Below are positions 9,345 to 17,592 of a stretch of 64,000 bases of DNA, piece by piece. The notes below the pieces were generated by a model. It worked only from the letters and a program-made list of their open reading frames with translations. It was not told the DNA's origin and did no database searches. Origin of the DNA: Vibrio marisflavi CECT 7928 (lineage in GTDB: Bacteria; Pseudomonadota; Gammaproteobacteria; Enterobacterales; Vibrionaceae); contig NZ_CAKLDM010000002.1 in the NCBI RefSeq assembly GCF_921294215.1, positions 930,001-994,000 of the forward strand, in the 5' to 3' direction. Numbering within the stretch: position 1 is the first letter of the stretch; each line of letters begins with the position of its first letter. The position numbers and the translations under genes were made by a program.

Positions 9345-9914
9345 TTGGTTTTTTCTCGTCGTCAATTTTTAAAGTTATCGGCTGGTGGATTACTTCTTGC
9401 GACGGGATTGCCGCGTTTAGTTCAAGCTCAGGCTTTACCTGTAGCTAAGTGTCCGACCGATCCTCGCTCACTCACTTTCAATAATCTTCATACCAATGAG
9501 AGATTAGATTGCTGCTATTTTGATGGAAGCGATTATGTCGAAAGTGTTCTCACCAACCTAAATCACTTTTGTAGAGATTTCCGCCGCAACGAAGTTCACG
9601 TGATGGATAGAAAGCTTTTTGATCTCCTCTATCAAATCAAGTTACTGCTAGCGACCGATGCAGAAGTGGAACTTGTCTCAGGCTATCGCTCGCTTGCGAC
9701 TAACAACGCATTAAGGAAGCACTCGCATGGAGTGGCAAAACACAGCTATCATACCAAAGGTCAAGCAATCGACTTTAGACTCAAAGGAGTTCCTCTCAAT
9801 GAGGTTCATGAAGCTGCCTTGGCATTAGAGCAGGGAGGGGTGGGATATTACCCTAGAAGCAATTTTGTTCATATAGATACCGGGCCAGTTCGGCACTGGT
9901 CTCAGTCAGTTTAG
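9345..9914 (+). CDS. mepK: Tat-exported murein endopeptidase, MepK/YcbK family (DUF882)
   Basis: The 189-residue protein starts at TTG and carries a twin-arginine signal (SRRQFLK, then a hydrophobic stretch and VQAQA). The LAS-type zinc site is visible as His136 and Asp143 in HTKGQAIDF and His176 in NFVHIDTG. These have the same spacing (7 and 33) as the metal ligands of E. coli MepK. MepK cleaves mDAP-mDAP crosslinks, so it undoes the bonds made by the upstream transpeptidase. The TTG is accepted because an upstream ATG is stopped at once and an AGGT precedes it. Confidence 0.9.
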   Translation: MVFSRRQFLKLSAGGLLLATGLPRLVQAQALPVAKCPTDPRSLTFNNLHTNERLDCCYFDGSDYVESVLTNLNHFCRDFRRNEVHVMDRKLFDLLYQIKLLLATDAEVELVSGYRSLATNNALRKHSHGVAKHSYHTKGQAIDFRLKGVPLNEVHEAALALEQGGVGYYPRSNFVHIDTGPVRHWSQSV

Positions 9915-9994
9915 ATTTGCTATACGCGAGTTGTAAATTCGTGTCAGTGGTGTCATAGTTCTCCCAGTATATAAGCGTAGCTAAAGAGTTTTGT

Positions 9995-10651
9995 ATGTCC
10001 CTTAAATATCAGGTTGTTCCCGTTACTTCGTTTGCTCAAAATTGCTCCATCGTTTGGTGCGATGAAACAATGAAAGGCATCGTTATCGATCCCGGTGGCG
10101 ATGTTGAAACACTAAAACAAACTATCGAGAGCAATGGAATTCAAGTTGTGAACCTCGTCCTCACTCACGGTCACCTTGACCATGTTGGTGGAACAGAGCC
10201 ACTCGCTGAGTTGTTAGGCGGTATTGATATTGTTGGGCCACATGAAGATGATAGCTTCTGGCTTCAAAGCCTAAACGGTCAAAGTCAGATGTTTGGTTTT
10301 CCTCCAACTCAAGCATTTGAACCAAATCAGTGGCTCAACGAAGGTGACACCATCTCATTTGGTAATGAGACTCTGGACGTTATTCACACTCCCGGCCATA
10401 CACCAGGCCATGTTGTTCTGCACAGTCAATCAGCCCAGTTAGCCTTTGTTGGCGACGTGTTGTTTAGTGGTGGTATTGGTCGTACCGACTTTCCTAAGGG
10501 AGATTTCGATACTTTGATTTCCTCAATCAAAACGAAACTTTGGCCATTGGGAAATGAAGTACGATTTGTACCAGGCCATGGCCCCGAATCCACATTTGGC
10601 CGTGAGAGAGCTTCGAATCCATTTGTTGCTGATGAAATGCCGCTTTATTGA
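9995..10651 (+). CDS. gloC: Metallo-beta-lactamase-fold hydrolase, GloC/YcbL type
   Basis: A 218-residue cytoplasmic metallohydrolase with the binuclear zinc motif THGHLDHVGG, then HTPGHTPGH and a final histidine in VPGHGPE. E. coli YcbL/GloC is a type II glyoxalase that hydrolyses S-lactoylglutathione. It follows mepK by 80 bases, as in E. coli. Its stop lies only four bases from the stop of the convergent minus-strand gene, with no room for a separate terminator. Confidence 0.9.
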   Translation: MSLKYQVVPVTSFAQNCSIVWCDETMKGIVIDPGGDVETLKQTIESNGIQVVNLVLTHGHLDHVGGTEPLAELLGGIDIVGPHEDDSFWLQSLNGQSQMFGFPPTQAFEPNQWLNEGDTISFGNETLDVIHTPGHTPGHVVLHSQSAQLAFVGDVLFSGGIGRTDFPKGDFDTLISSIKTKLWPLGNEVRFVPGHGPESTFGRERASNPFVADEMPLY

Positions 10652-10655
10652 TTCG

Positions 10656-11357
10656 CTAACTTTCACATTTCGTATTTGACTCTGGCTCGGCGGCGGCTAA
10701 ATAGCGCCGAGCTAAACCTACAAACTCCTCTCCACTTCTATCCAAATCTGATACTGCGATAAATATATCGTACTCATGAAACTCTCGTTGATGTTGCATT
10801 CTGTTGGCTAGCATAGCTAACAGGCCACGATATTTTTTACCATCTTCGCTCTTATATGGGTCTGAATCTAAGACTATGTCCTCGAATATACCTTCGCGCC
10901 CGTGTTGTCTTGCACCTAAATATAGTAGGGTACGTTGAGTCATCAGTATCTCAGTAACAATGCGTGGGCAGATGCTATCAATGTAGGGCGAGTATTGCTT
11001 AAGTTTTATCCCAATCCATGGCAGTGGCTGCAACCAACCATCTTGGTTATAGGTACATAAGCCGATATTGCTGATGTTGTTCCATTTGATGACCCATCCA
11101 CCTTTAAATAAGTGTTGTTGGAAATGACTTGCAGTCAGGGTATAAGACACTTTGCTTTTTAGGATCAGGTAATAACCATACATACCCACAGCAACGACAG
11201 CAATAATAGAAAGAACAGCGGTTTGTGTACTTGGAGACATCAAGATCAGAGTAAATGCGGCGAGTGCTGACGCTCCCATGATAAGCTTGCTCGTCGAAGA
11301 GCCCACATGAAAATGATGGTTGGTTAGGTGTAGTGTATCGAGCTTATACGTGGCCAT
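10656..11357 (-). CDS. DUF2982-type membrane-anchored protein
   Basis: A 233-residue protein with two hydrophobic segments near residues 27-65 and a soluble C-terminal domain (GYYLILKSKVSYTLTASHF, then WVIKWNNISNIGLC; C-terminal DIFIAVSDLDRSGEEFV). It looks like the DUF2982 family of Vibrio and Shewanella, function unknown. I take the ATG at 11357; a GTG two codons upstream (11363) lies at better distance from an AGAGG site, so the start is uncertain by two residues. Confidence 0.75.
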   Translation of the reverse strand: MATYKLDTLHLTNHHFHVGSSTSKLIMGASALAAFTLILMSPSTQTAVLSIIAVVAVGMYGYYLILKSKVSYTLTASHFQQHLFKGGWVIKWNNISNIGLCTYNQDGWLQPLPWIGIKLKQYSPYIDSICPRIVTEILMTQRTLLYLGARQHGREGIFEDIVLDSDPYKSEDGKKYRGLLAMLANRMQHQREFHEYDIFIAVSDLDRSGEEFVGLARRYLAAAEPESNTKCES

Positions 11358-11415
11358 CAGCACTTAAACCTCTATTGCAGAGTTATCGTTTAAGTTTATA
11401 TCTAAATTGGCACTG

Positions 11416-11446
11416 GTTGAAAATAAGGCAGCGATTAAGCTGCCTT
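11416..11446 (-). terminator. intrinsic terminator of the downstream-ending minus gene
   Basis: On the minus strand an AAGGCAGC/GCTGCCTT stem with a short loop is followed by TATTTT. It lies 15 bases beyond the stop of the 11462-12067 gene. Confidence 0.75.
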
Positions 11447-11461
11447 ATAAATGAGAAAAGT

Positions 11462-12067
11462 TTAGAATCTAGCGTTGATAATAGGGAATACCGGTACATC
11501 TTTACCTACAAATGTACCAGATTTATCGTAGTTGATTAGGCCAATTTGAACACCTTCATCTATGCGATTGGTGGCGTTAACAAAACCAAACTGCAAACCA
11601 GTTAGATCACCAGCAAAGTTAACAAAGCCAAATTGAGCGCCTTCCATTGAGCCTTTGTTGAAATTCGCCAAACCAAATTGTGCACCCGTATATTTGCCGC
11701 CAGTGTAGTTGAGTAAGCCAAAACTAGCGCCTAGAGCCGAGTTGTCGTTCCAGTTAACCAGGCCAAACTGAGCACCCTGCATATCATCACGGTTTCTGTT
11801 CGCACCAAAGAATGCAAACTGTGCACCTTTAAATTCGTTAATGTCTGATAAACCCAAGATTGTTACGTTTACACCTGTAACTTTATCTGTTTGGCCGTAA
11901 AGAAGCGCTAATCGGCCGCCATTTACATTGCCTGCTGGTAGGTTATTGTTGGGTACAGATAACTGAACAGTTTGTGTCTCTGTGGACTTAGGTGATGTTT
12001 CCGTTGCAGCCATAGCTGTAGCTGAAAGTGAAGCAAGTGCTACGGTTAACACAAATCGAAGTTTCAT
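11462..12067 (-). CDS. Exported GAQFG-repeat protein (VC2662-like)
   Basis: A 201-residue protein with a signal peptide cleaved after about residue 20 (SATAMA). The mature part is built from six or more degenerate repeats of about 20 residues with the core GAQFGLVNW: variants GASFGLLNY, GAQFGLANF, GAQFGFVNF, GLQFGFVNA, GVQIGLINY. The regular alternation of small and aromatic residues suggests a repetitive beta structure at the cell surface or in the periplasm. It resembles proteins annotated as the VC2662 family in Vibrio; no activity is known to me. Confidence 0.8.
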   Translation of the reverse strand: MKLRFVLTVALASLSATAMAATETSPKSTETQTVQLSVPNNNLPAGNVNGGRLALLYGQTDKVTGVNVTILGLSDINEFKGAQFAFFGANRNRDDMQGAQFGLVNWNDNSALGASFGLLNYTGGKYTGAQFGLANFNKGSMEGAQFGFVNFAGDLTGLQFGFVNATNRIDEGVQIGLINYDKSGTFVGKDVPVFPIINARF

Positions 12068-12284
12068 GTTTATTTCCTATATCGTAACTAAATAGTTGGC
12101 GTTGTATTTAATAGCAAACTCAACTTAGGTGAATGTCAGGGTTAGAACATATCTTTGCTTTATAAAGACAAATTACGCCTTTCTTATTATTAATATAATT
12201 TATAAAACTATTTCTTGGGTTTGTACCGTTGGAAAGTATTCGATTTCAAAACCAAACTCCTATATTTAATGAAATCTTAATTAA

Positions 12285-12416
12285 AGTGAACGACATTTCA
12301 GCCTGCAAAGCACTTACACACACTACTTTGGTACAACTTCTAGCAATGCAAGTGGGGACCATTCAGTACCAGTAGCAGATAGTTTCCTAGTAGGTGCTCG
12401 CTACTCATTTAAGTAA
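12285..12416 (+). pseudogene. 3' remnant of an outer-membrane protein gene
   Basis: An in-frame stretch of 43 codons after a stop at 12282 encodes HFSLQSTYTHYFGTT, then DSFLVGARYSFK and a stop. Alternating residues and the closing GARYSF are typical of the last beta-strand of a porin-like barrel. There is no start codon, signal peptide or preceding strands, so the gene body has been lost. The original terminator at 12430 is still intact. The original family cannot be told from this length. Confidence 0.6.
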
Positions 12417-12429
12417 CTTAACATCATGT

Positions 12430-12468
12430 AAGAGCTTACCTCTAATATTCGGTGAGCTCTTATTTTTT
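12430..12468 (+). terminator. intrinsic terminator retained after the porin remnant
   Basis: An 11-bp stem AAGAGCTTACC/GGTGAGCTCTT (one wobble) with a 10-base loop is followed by TATTTTTTAT. No intact plus-strand gene precedes it, so it probably belonged to the degraded outer-membrane gene. Confidence 0.8.
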
Positions 12469-12649
12469 ATTCAATTAAAATGCGTGGAATTTGTCTGATT
12501 TTACGCCAATAAATATAGCCATGATCAATTGTTAAAATCCCTTTAGTTGTTCATGTTTATCGACAGAAAGTCACGCAAATATTCCTTATAGAATTATTCA
12601 TATTCTGCTGATACACTGCCGCAAAAATTTGCCACATTAGGCTGTCATC

Positions 12650-13717
12650 ATGCCCTTAAATACATTTCGAAGATACTTAAAAAATAGCCTCTTAGTAGCG
12701 CTTGTCGCTTCTTCCTCTCTATTGTTATCTAGCTGTAGTAAACCGCCGAAAATTGAAAAGTTATCCGGTTTTGCTGAAGGTACAAGCTACCACGTGAGTT
12801 GGTGGTCAAATAAAGCTGTGCCAGTTGAAAAAGTTCAGCAGCAGTTTAATCAGACTCTAGCGAAGATCGATCTCGAGTTTTCCACTTATCGTGATGACTC
12901 CTATATATCCAAGTTCAACCGCAGTACTTCAACTGATTGGCAACCGGCTTCAAAAGATTTTATCGATATGCTGCTGATAGCCAAGAAAGTTCATCGCGAT
13001 AGCAATGGATGTTATGACCCGACAATTGAGCCGCTCTTTGCTCTATGGGGCTTCCAGAAAGACAGTTTGCATGTCCCAACAGCTGAGCAAATTGCGACTG
13101 TTAAAGCTGAAATGGGTATCGACAAAATAGAGATAGATACTAAGCAGATGAAAATTCGCAAAACAATACCTCAGCTGCAGCTTGATTTGTCTTCAATGGG
13201 AGAGGGTTATGCAATCACCAAACTGAGTCAAGTTTTAGAATCTGATGGTGTAAAAAACTACCTTGTAGAGTTTGGCGGTGATATGAAGATTCAAGGGCGT
13301 AAGCCCGAAGGGGAGAAATGGCGAATTGCTATTGAAGATCCTATTCCGCTAAAAGATGGTGTAAAACCTTATCGTATAGTGACCATCAATGATGAATCAG
13401 GCGTGTCACTGAATACCTCGGGTACGTATCATCACTATTTTGATGACAAAGGAAAAGAATACTCGCACATATTAGATCCGCGAACAGGTGCTCCTGTCAC
13501 TCACCATCTAGTGTCTGCTTCGGTATTTGGAACAAACCCGATTGTCAGCGATGCTTGGGCGACGACTATGCTTTGTTTGGGTCCAAAAGAAGGTAAAGAG
13601 GTTGCTCAAAAGCAGCACTTAGAAGTGTTCTTTATTAAAGGTCAAAACAAGTCATTTAGTAGTTTTGAAAGTACTGCGCTGGCTAAGACTCAGCGCGTGA
13701 CACTTAACGAAGGCTAA
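12650..13717 (+). CDS. apbE: FAD:protein FMN transferase (ApbE family) lipoprotein
   Basis: ApbE transfers FMN from FAD onto threonine residues of target proteins such as NqrB, NqrC and RnfG, in the periplasm. The 355-residue product has a lipoprotein signal with lipobox LSSC at about residue 29. Family motifs include CYDPTIEPLFALWGF, DLSSMGEGYAITKL and HILDPRTGAP. No nqr or rnf genes are nearby, so its target must be encoded elsewhere. A chromosome of this type usually has another apbE next to nqr, which would make this a second copy (inference). Confidence 0.92.
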   Translation: MPLNTFRRYLKNSLLVALVASSSLLLSSCSKPPKIEKLSGFAEGTSYHVSWWSNKAVPVEKVQQQFNQTLAKIDLEFSTYRDDSYISKFNRSTSTDWQPASKDFIDMLLIAKKVHRDSNGCYDPTIEPLFALWGFQKDSLHVPTAEQIATVKAEMGIDKIEIDTKQMKIRKTIPQLQLDLSSMGEGYAITKLSQVLESDGVKNYLVEFGGDMKIQGRKPEGEKWRIAIEDPIPLKDGVKPYRIVTINDESGVSLNTSGTYHHYFDDKGKEYSHILDPRTGAPVTHHLVSASVFGTNPIVSDAWATTMLCLGPKEGKEVAQKQHLEVFFIKGQNKSFSSFESTALAKTQRVTLNEG

Positions 13718-13750
13718 TTGCTATTCAAATCTAACGTCTTGCTAGAAATG

Positions 13751-13783
13751 GAGCAGACATTGACTCAGATTCTGCTCTATTGA
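13751..13783 (+). terminator. possible terminator after apbE
   Basis: GAGCAGA and TCTGCTC form a seven-base-pair stem around a 13-base loop, followed by TATTGATT. The stem is short and the T-run broken, so the call is moderate. Confidence 0.4.
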
Positions 13784-13984
13784 TTGCAATGTGGGTGAAG
13801 TGAACTAATTGTTTGAAAAGTAGTATTTATTTCTACACTTTACCGCAAGTAGTAGGTTACCTAGCTAAAGCTTAGGTAAAAAAACGGTGTTCATTTCTTC
13901 AAGTTTTGGTCAAGATTACCGTATGGCGATTCCTTTTTCATAGGATAGTGAATAAACTACAGCCTCTTGAACTGGTAAGGCAAG

Positions 13985-14203
13985 ATGAAGAAAATGAAAA
14001 AAACAATCCTAAGTGCAGTGACATTAGCAGCAAGCATGATGTTTGGTATGACCTATGCGAATGCTGCAGTCGTTGTGGTAAACCCAAGACCTGTCGTTGT
14101 TGAACCTGCGCCAGTAGTGGTAGTGAAGCCCCGTCCAAGACATGTTGTAGTGGTTGAGCGCAGACCTGTTGTCGTGGTTCACCCACATCACAGAGTTTAC
14201 TAG
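13985..14203 (+). CDS. small exported Val/Pro/Arg-rich protein
   Basis: A 72-residue product with a clear signal peptide (MKKMKKTILSAVTLAASMMF, cleavage after NA near residue 27). A mature tail of only about 45 residues follows, composed of repeats such as PRPVVVV, APVVVVKPRPR and RRPVVVVHPHH. The ribosome-binding site TAAGGCAAG precedes the ATG. The tail is basic, histidine-ending and low in complexity. The function is unknown. An overlapping frame from 13906 is rejected because it lacks a signal and any composition typical of protein. Confidence 0.75.
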   Translation: MKKMKKTILSAVTLAASMMFGMTYANAAVVVVNPRPVVVEPAPVVVVKPRPRHVVVVERRPVVVVHPHHRVY

Positions 14204-14224
14204 TCGGCTCATAAAGTGATTTAT

Positions 14225-14250
14225 AAAAACCCGCTTAGGCGGGTTTTTTT
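14225..14250 (+). terminator. strong intrinsic terminator, read-through into the opposite gene's end
   Basis: AAACCCGC and GCGGGTTT pair across a TTAG loop and are followed by a T-run. The minus-strand gene 14235-14480 has its stop codon inside the loop, so the hairpin arm encodes its last residues. Confidence 0.9.
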
Positions 14251-14480
14251 GATATCACGATGCTGAACTTTTCTGGTTCTTCGTCTTTAATTTCGATGAG
14301 ATAGCCTTTGTCTTCAAAATAGGCTTTTAGCGCCGACTGGGTGCTATTCATATCGTCAGGTGAGTTTGTTCCGATGGGTATTGCGATATTGTGCCTAACA
14401 ATATCTCCTCCAAGCGGTTTCTCTTTTAGTCCCCAATCAATTTGCTGTTTCCATTCTTCAATATCTTCAAGTATTGGCAT
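14235..14480 (-). CDS. small acidic protein of unknown function
   Basis: An 81-residue soluble protein (MPILEDIEEWKQQIDWGLKE, then KAYFEDKGYLIEIKDEEPEKF, ending SIVISKKPA). It is acidic, with alternating charged and hydrophobic residues that suggest a compact alpha/beta fold. An AGGA lies about 11 bases before the ATG. The final codons and stop overlap the terminator of the convergent gene. No family was recognised. Confidence 0.6.
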   Translation of the reverse strand: MPILEDIEEWKQQIDWGLKEKPLGGDIVRHNIAIPIGTNSPDDMNSTQSALKAYFEDKGYLIEIKDEEPEKFSIVISKKPA

Positions 14481-14893
14481 TGTATGTGTTGTCCTTGTTT
14501 AGCTATGCCTAGTAGTATCTGTCGAACGACCAACTAGGTTAAGTATTCGCTGCACACTAACTATAGGATAGGTTAGCTGAGTGTCACGATAGATTTTGTT
14601 CTAAAAACATATGAAAACCTAAAAAATGGATGAAATCAGTGATGGTGTATACGATTTCTAAGATTTGCAATATTCGGCATTTATTCAATCGCTTATGTCC
14701 TGCAATTGTAGTGAGCTGCGCCAAAATTTATGGTTGATTACCCATTTTTAAAACATGTTCTAAAAGGGTGTCAAAATCCCCCCAATTGTCATTACTTTTG
14801 CATTATGATTCGCCTCGGCTTAGGCGCTGTACATTTCTTACGTATAGCAGTGAAACAAAAAGAAAAACTTATAAATAAATGAGAAGGGAAATG
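14481..14893. other. intergenic region with divergent promoters
   Basis: About 410 bases between a minus gene and a plus gene. It holds short AT-rich tracts and a small hairpin CGCCTCGGCTTAGGCG at 14811-14826 just upstream of the DUF1496-like gene. The longest frame found here was about 38 codons and had no ribosome-binding site. Confidence 0.45.
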
Positions 14894-15112
14894 ATGAAGT
14901 ACTTGTTGATGTTGGTTGGTTTTTGTATTGCATTTCAATCCTACGCTACCACTAGCGTGAATGCCCCCAAAGGAGCAAGCTATTGTGAAAATGGCGGGGA
15001 TTGGTATGAAGTTGGCACAGTAATAGATAAAGGAGAGCAGCAGTTTGTATGCCACAGGAGTGTGAAAAATCAAACTGCTAGGTGGCAACCATTCAAATTG
15101 TTAAAAGAATAG
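14894..15112 (+). CDS. DUF1496/YnjH-like small exported protein
   Basis: A 72-residue protein with a signal peptide (MKYLLMLVGFCIAFQSYA) and a small cysteine pair domain: YCENGGDWYEVGTVIDKG, then FVCHRS and a final W. The C-x-NGG, Y, G-x-VI and second C pattern resembles E. coli YnjH (DUF1496), of unknown function. I place the start at the second of two adjacent ATGs, five bases after AAGGG. Earlier ATGs at 14879 and 14891 would add one to five residues. Confidence 0.65.
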   Translation: MKYLLMLVGFCIAFQSYATTSVNAPKGASYCENGGDWYEVGTVIDKGEQQFVCHRSVKNQTARWQPFKLLKE

Positions 15113-15124
15113 TATTTGACTTAA

Positions 15125-15148
15125 GTATGAGGGCAGTTGCCCTCATAC
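15125..15148. terminator. bidirectional hairpin between convergent genes
   Basis: An 11-bp perfect repeat (GTATGAGGGCA and TGCCCTCATAC) with a two-base gap lies between the two convergent stops. T-runs are absent on both sides, so termination strength is uncertain. Confidence 0.5.
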
Positions 15149-15160
15149 GTATACCTGTAT

Positions 15161-16822
15161 CTACTCGTGCTCTTTCACGTGTAAGTTTTTGTTGAGGGTT
15201 TGCTCTAGCATCGGTGTGACCCAAGCACTGTTAACCCCCCAGTAATAGAAGATCAACGCAGCAATAGCGACGATTACCATATCCCATCCATACGGAAGCA
15301 AATTCAGACCACCAAATTGGCTGCTTCCTACGTAAGAAATTAGGGTCATGGTCGCAAACATAGTGACAATCCAAATTGAAGAGCGAATATGTTGGCCAAA
15401 GCCATTTAAACCTTTTTTCATTTGAAAGTAACCGAACAGCAAAAAGCCAATCAGGATAACGAAGATTACTTTTCCTGTGAGTGGCCAAGTTGACCAATAA
15501 AAGAGCTCTGAAGAAATAACAAAACTGAGTGGCGAGATTAAATGTCCCCACTTAAGATACACCGGACGTTTAAGATCTGGTGCTACTTTCCTCAAAGAGC
15601 CAAGTGTTAGTGGACCGACCATAAAAGAGATAACTGTTGCTACTGAAATAACAGCCGCCAGTTGCCCCCAGCCTCTAAACATGTCTAAAAAGATAAGCCC
15701 TACAATGAAATTAATGACCATTGCAGTACGTGGAACTCCATATTTTTTGTCTAGTTTTTTGCAACTTTTAGGCATATAGCCATTTTCGCTCATGCCGAAA
15801 AGTTGGCGCGAGACTGTACCCATGTAACCAATTCCTGTGCCGGAAGGGGAGATAAATGCGTCAATAAAGAGGAGTAGTGTTAAGAAGTGCAGCCCAAGGA
15901 TGAGCGCTAACTGCGCAAATGGAGAGCTAAAGTTTAAATGCCAGCCATGCTTTGCGAGATTATCCGGACTCACCCCACCAATAAATGCGATCTGTAAACC
16001 GACATAAAGAATTGCACAGAAGGCTATCGAATAGATCAGAGCTTTTGGTATGTTTTTGGACGGGTTTTTTGCTTCTCCAGAGAAAAACAGCGCAGCTTGA
16101 AAACCATTGTACGCGAAAACAATACCTGAGATTGCTACAGCGGTAAAAACGCTTGACCAACCAAAGGGAGCAAGTGTGTTATTGACTGATTCGAAGTTTC
16201 CCGGGTGAAAACCAGCATAGATGATTAATCCAACCGTTAACACAGGCACCACCAATTTATATGTGGTAATAGCGTTGACGCTTTTGGTAAACAAATTGAT
16301 GCTCCAAAAGTTTAAGAAGAAATACACCAACATAAGTATGACAGCTATGCTTAACCCTACCCAAGTTAGCGCCCCAGAAGCTGGGTTAAATAGCTGTGAT
16401 GTTAAAGGTTTTACCCATTCCCAAGGCCACGAAGCCATATATTGTACTGATGCCTCTGCTTCGACGGGTATGACGCTAACAAATGAAAGCCATATTGCCC
16501 AAGAAGCCAGAAAGCCGACTACAGAACCATGTGTTTTCTCTAAATATTTTACAGGCCCCCCTGAAACGGGCAGAGCAGTTGCTACCTCCATAAAAGTGAG
16601 TGCAGTAAATAAAACGGCAATGGCACCTATTATCCATGCAAAAATAGCGGCTGGACCGGCTATTTCGCTTGCTCGATAAGCACCAAAAAGCCATCCAGAA
16701 CCAACCATTGATCCCACAGAAATCATAGTTAAACTCGTAAGTCCAACCATTCTTCTAGGTGTTGAATTTGACGTGTTGCTTGAAGCGGGAGCTTCTTGTG
16801 TGTTTGCTGATATAGTTGACAT
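15161..16822 (-). CDS. APC-superfamily amino acid permease
   Basis: A 553-residue inner-membrane transporter with about 12-14 hydrophobic segments. The first segment carries the APC substrate-binding signature (MISVGSMVGSGWLFG). Later features are FAYNGFQAALFFSGEAKNP and PSGTGIGYMGTVSRQLFGM. The overall pattern resembles the aspartate:proton symporter branch (Bacillus YveA); the substrate is an inference. AGGAAG lies five bases before the ATG. It is transcribed alone and faces a long gene-free region. Confidence 0.85.
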   Translation of the reverse strand: MSTISANTQEAPASSNTSNSTPRRMVGLTSLTMISVGSMVGSGWLFGAYRASEIAGPAAIFAWIIGAIAVLFTALTFMEVATALPVSGGPVKYLEKTHGSVVGFLASWAIWLSFVSVIPVEAEASVQYMASWPWEWVKPLTSQLFNPASGALTWVGLSIAVILMLVYFFLNFWSINLFTKSVNAITTYKLVVPVLTVGLIIYAGFHPGNFESVNNTLAPFGWSSVFTAVAISGIVFAYNGFQAALFFSGEAKNPSKNIPKALIYSIAFCAILYVGLQIAFIGGVSPDNLAKHGWHLNFSSPFAQLALILGLHFLTLLLFIDAFISPSGTGIGYMGTVSRQLFGMSENGYMPKSCKKLDKKYGVPRTAMVINFIVGLIFLDMFRGWGQLAAVISVATVISFMVGPLTLGSLRKVAPDLKRPVYLKWGHLISPLSFVISSELFYWSTWPLTGKVIFVILIGFLLFGYFQMKKGLNGFGQHIRSSIWIVTMFATMTLISYVGSSQFGGLNLLPYGWDMVIVAIAALIFYYWGVNSAWVTPMLEQTLNKNLHVKEHE

Positions 16823-17592
16823 AAAACTTCCTAATTTAGTTTATATCTAACGCTATTCGGCAGTTTAATATTTTGTTTGCTTTGCCAAGCGTTGTTATAT
16901 GTCTCCATACTTGATGCGGATAAATGACTGATGTTTTATTTGTTGTCATTTATAAATGCTCAAAAACTCTAAGGTAGAAATGCTAGAACGGTATTAGATT
17001 TCTTTCATTCAAGTAATAGTCTTACCTGCTTATGTAAGTAATTTCTGGGCTCAATTAAATCCTTTGTAATTGTTCAACAAAAGAGTGTTTCTTGTTGCCG
17101 CTCGATAAACGCTATATTAATTTTATTGTTCATTCAATATACATTTACAGTGTTTATATAGAGCACCATTCTGCAACAAATAACTACCAAATTGGTGATC
17201 AAATGATAGTGGTTTAAAATCACTTCTCTAGAAATGTTCAGGTCATTGATTATTTTGAAGTTATAACTAGTTGAATAGATTGCTTTAGGTGGCATTAATC
17301 CGAGAGGGTAGTGCAGTATTCTAATTAACCATGACTTTATTTTTTACTAGAAATGAGAAGTAAGTAGAAGTCATTTTTTACCGATTAATGTTCGTGATTG
17401 CACAGTTATGGGGAAGATTCAATTATGATCTTTGAATTAGCTAACTGAATTATATTTTTTATATCAATGAATCATTGGGTGACTCATTTCAAGTTATGAT
17501 GTATTTAAGGGCAATATTAAATAGATGTTTGCACCAAACTAGTTATTGGCTAAAGCCACCTAGAAGTTTGAGGGGCTTTTATTAAAGTGTTC
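16823..17592. other. 770-base gene-free AT-rich region
   Basis: No frame with a credible start was found on either strand. The left end must contain the permease promoter. At 17549-17580 an imperfect hairpin AAAGCC-ACC/GG-GGCTTT is followed by TTTATT, oriented as a plus-strand terminator with no known plus gene before it. Confidence 0.4.

Noticed and set aside
13906..14103. 65-residue plus frame overlapping the small exported protein
   Set aside because: It lacks a ribosome-binding site and signal, and the overlapping frame at 13985 has a clear signal peptide and Shine-Dalgarno site.
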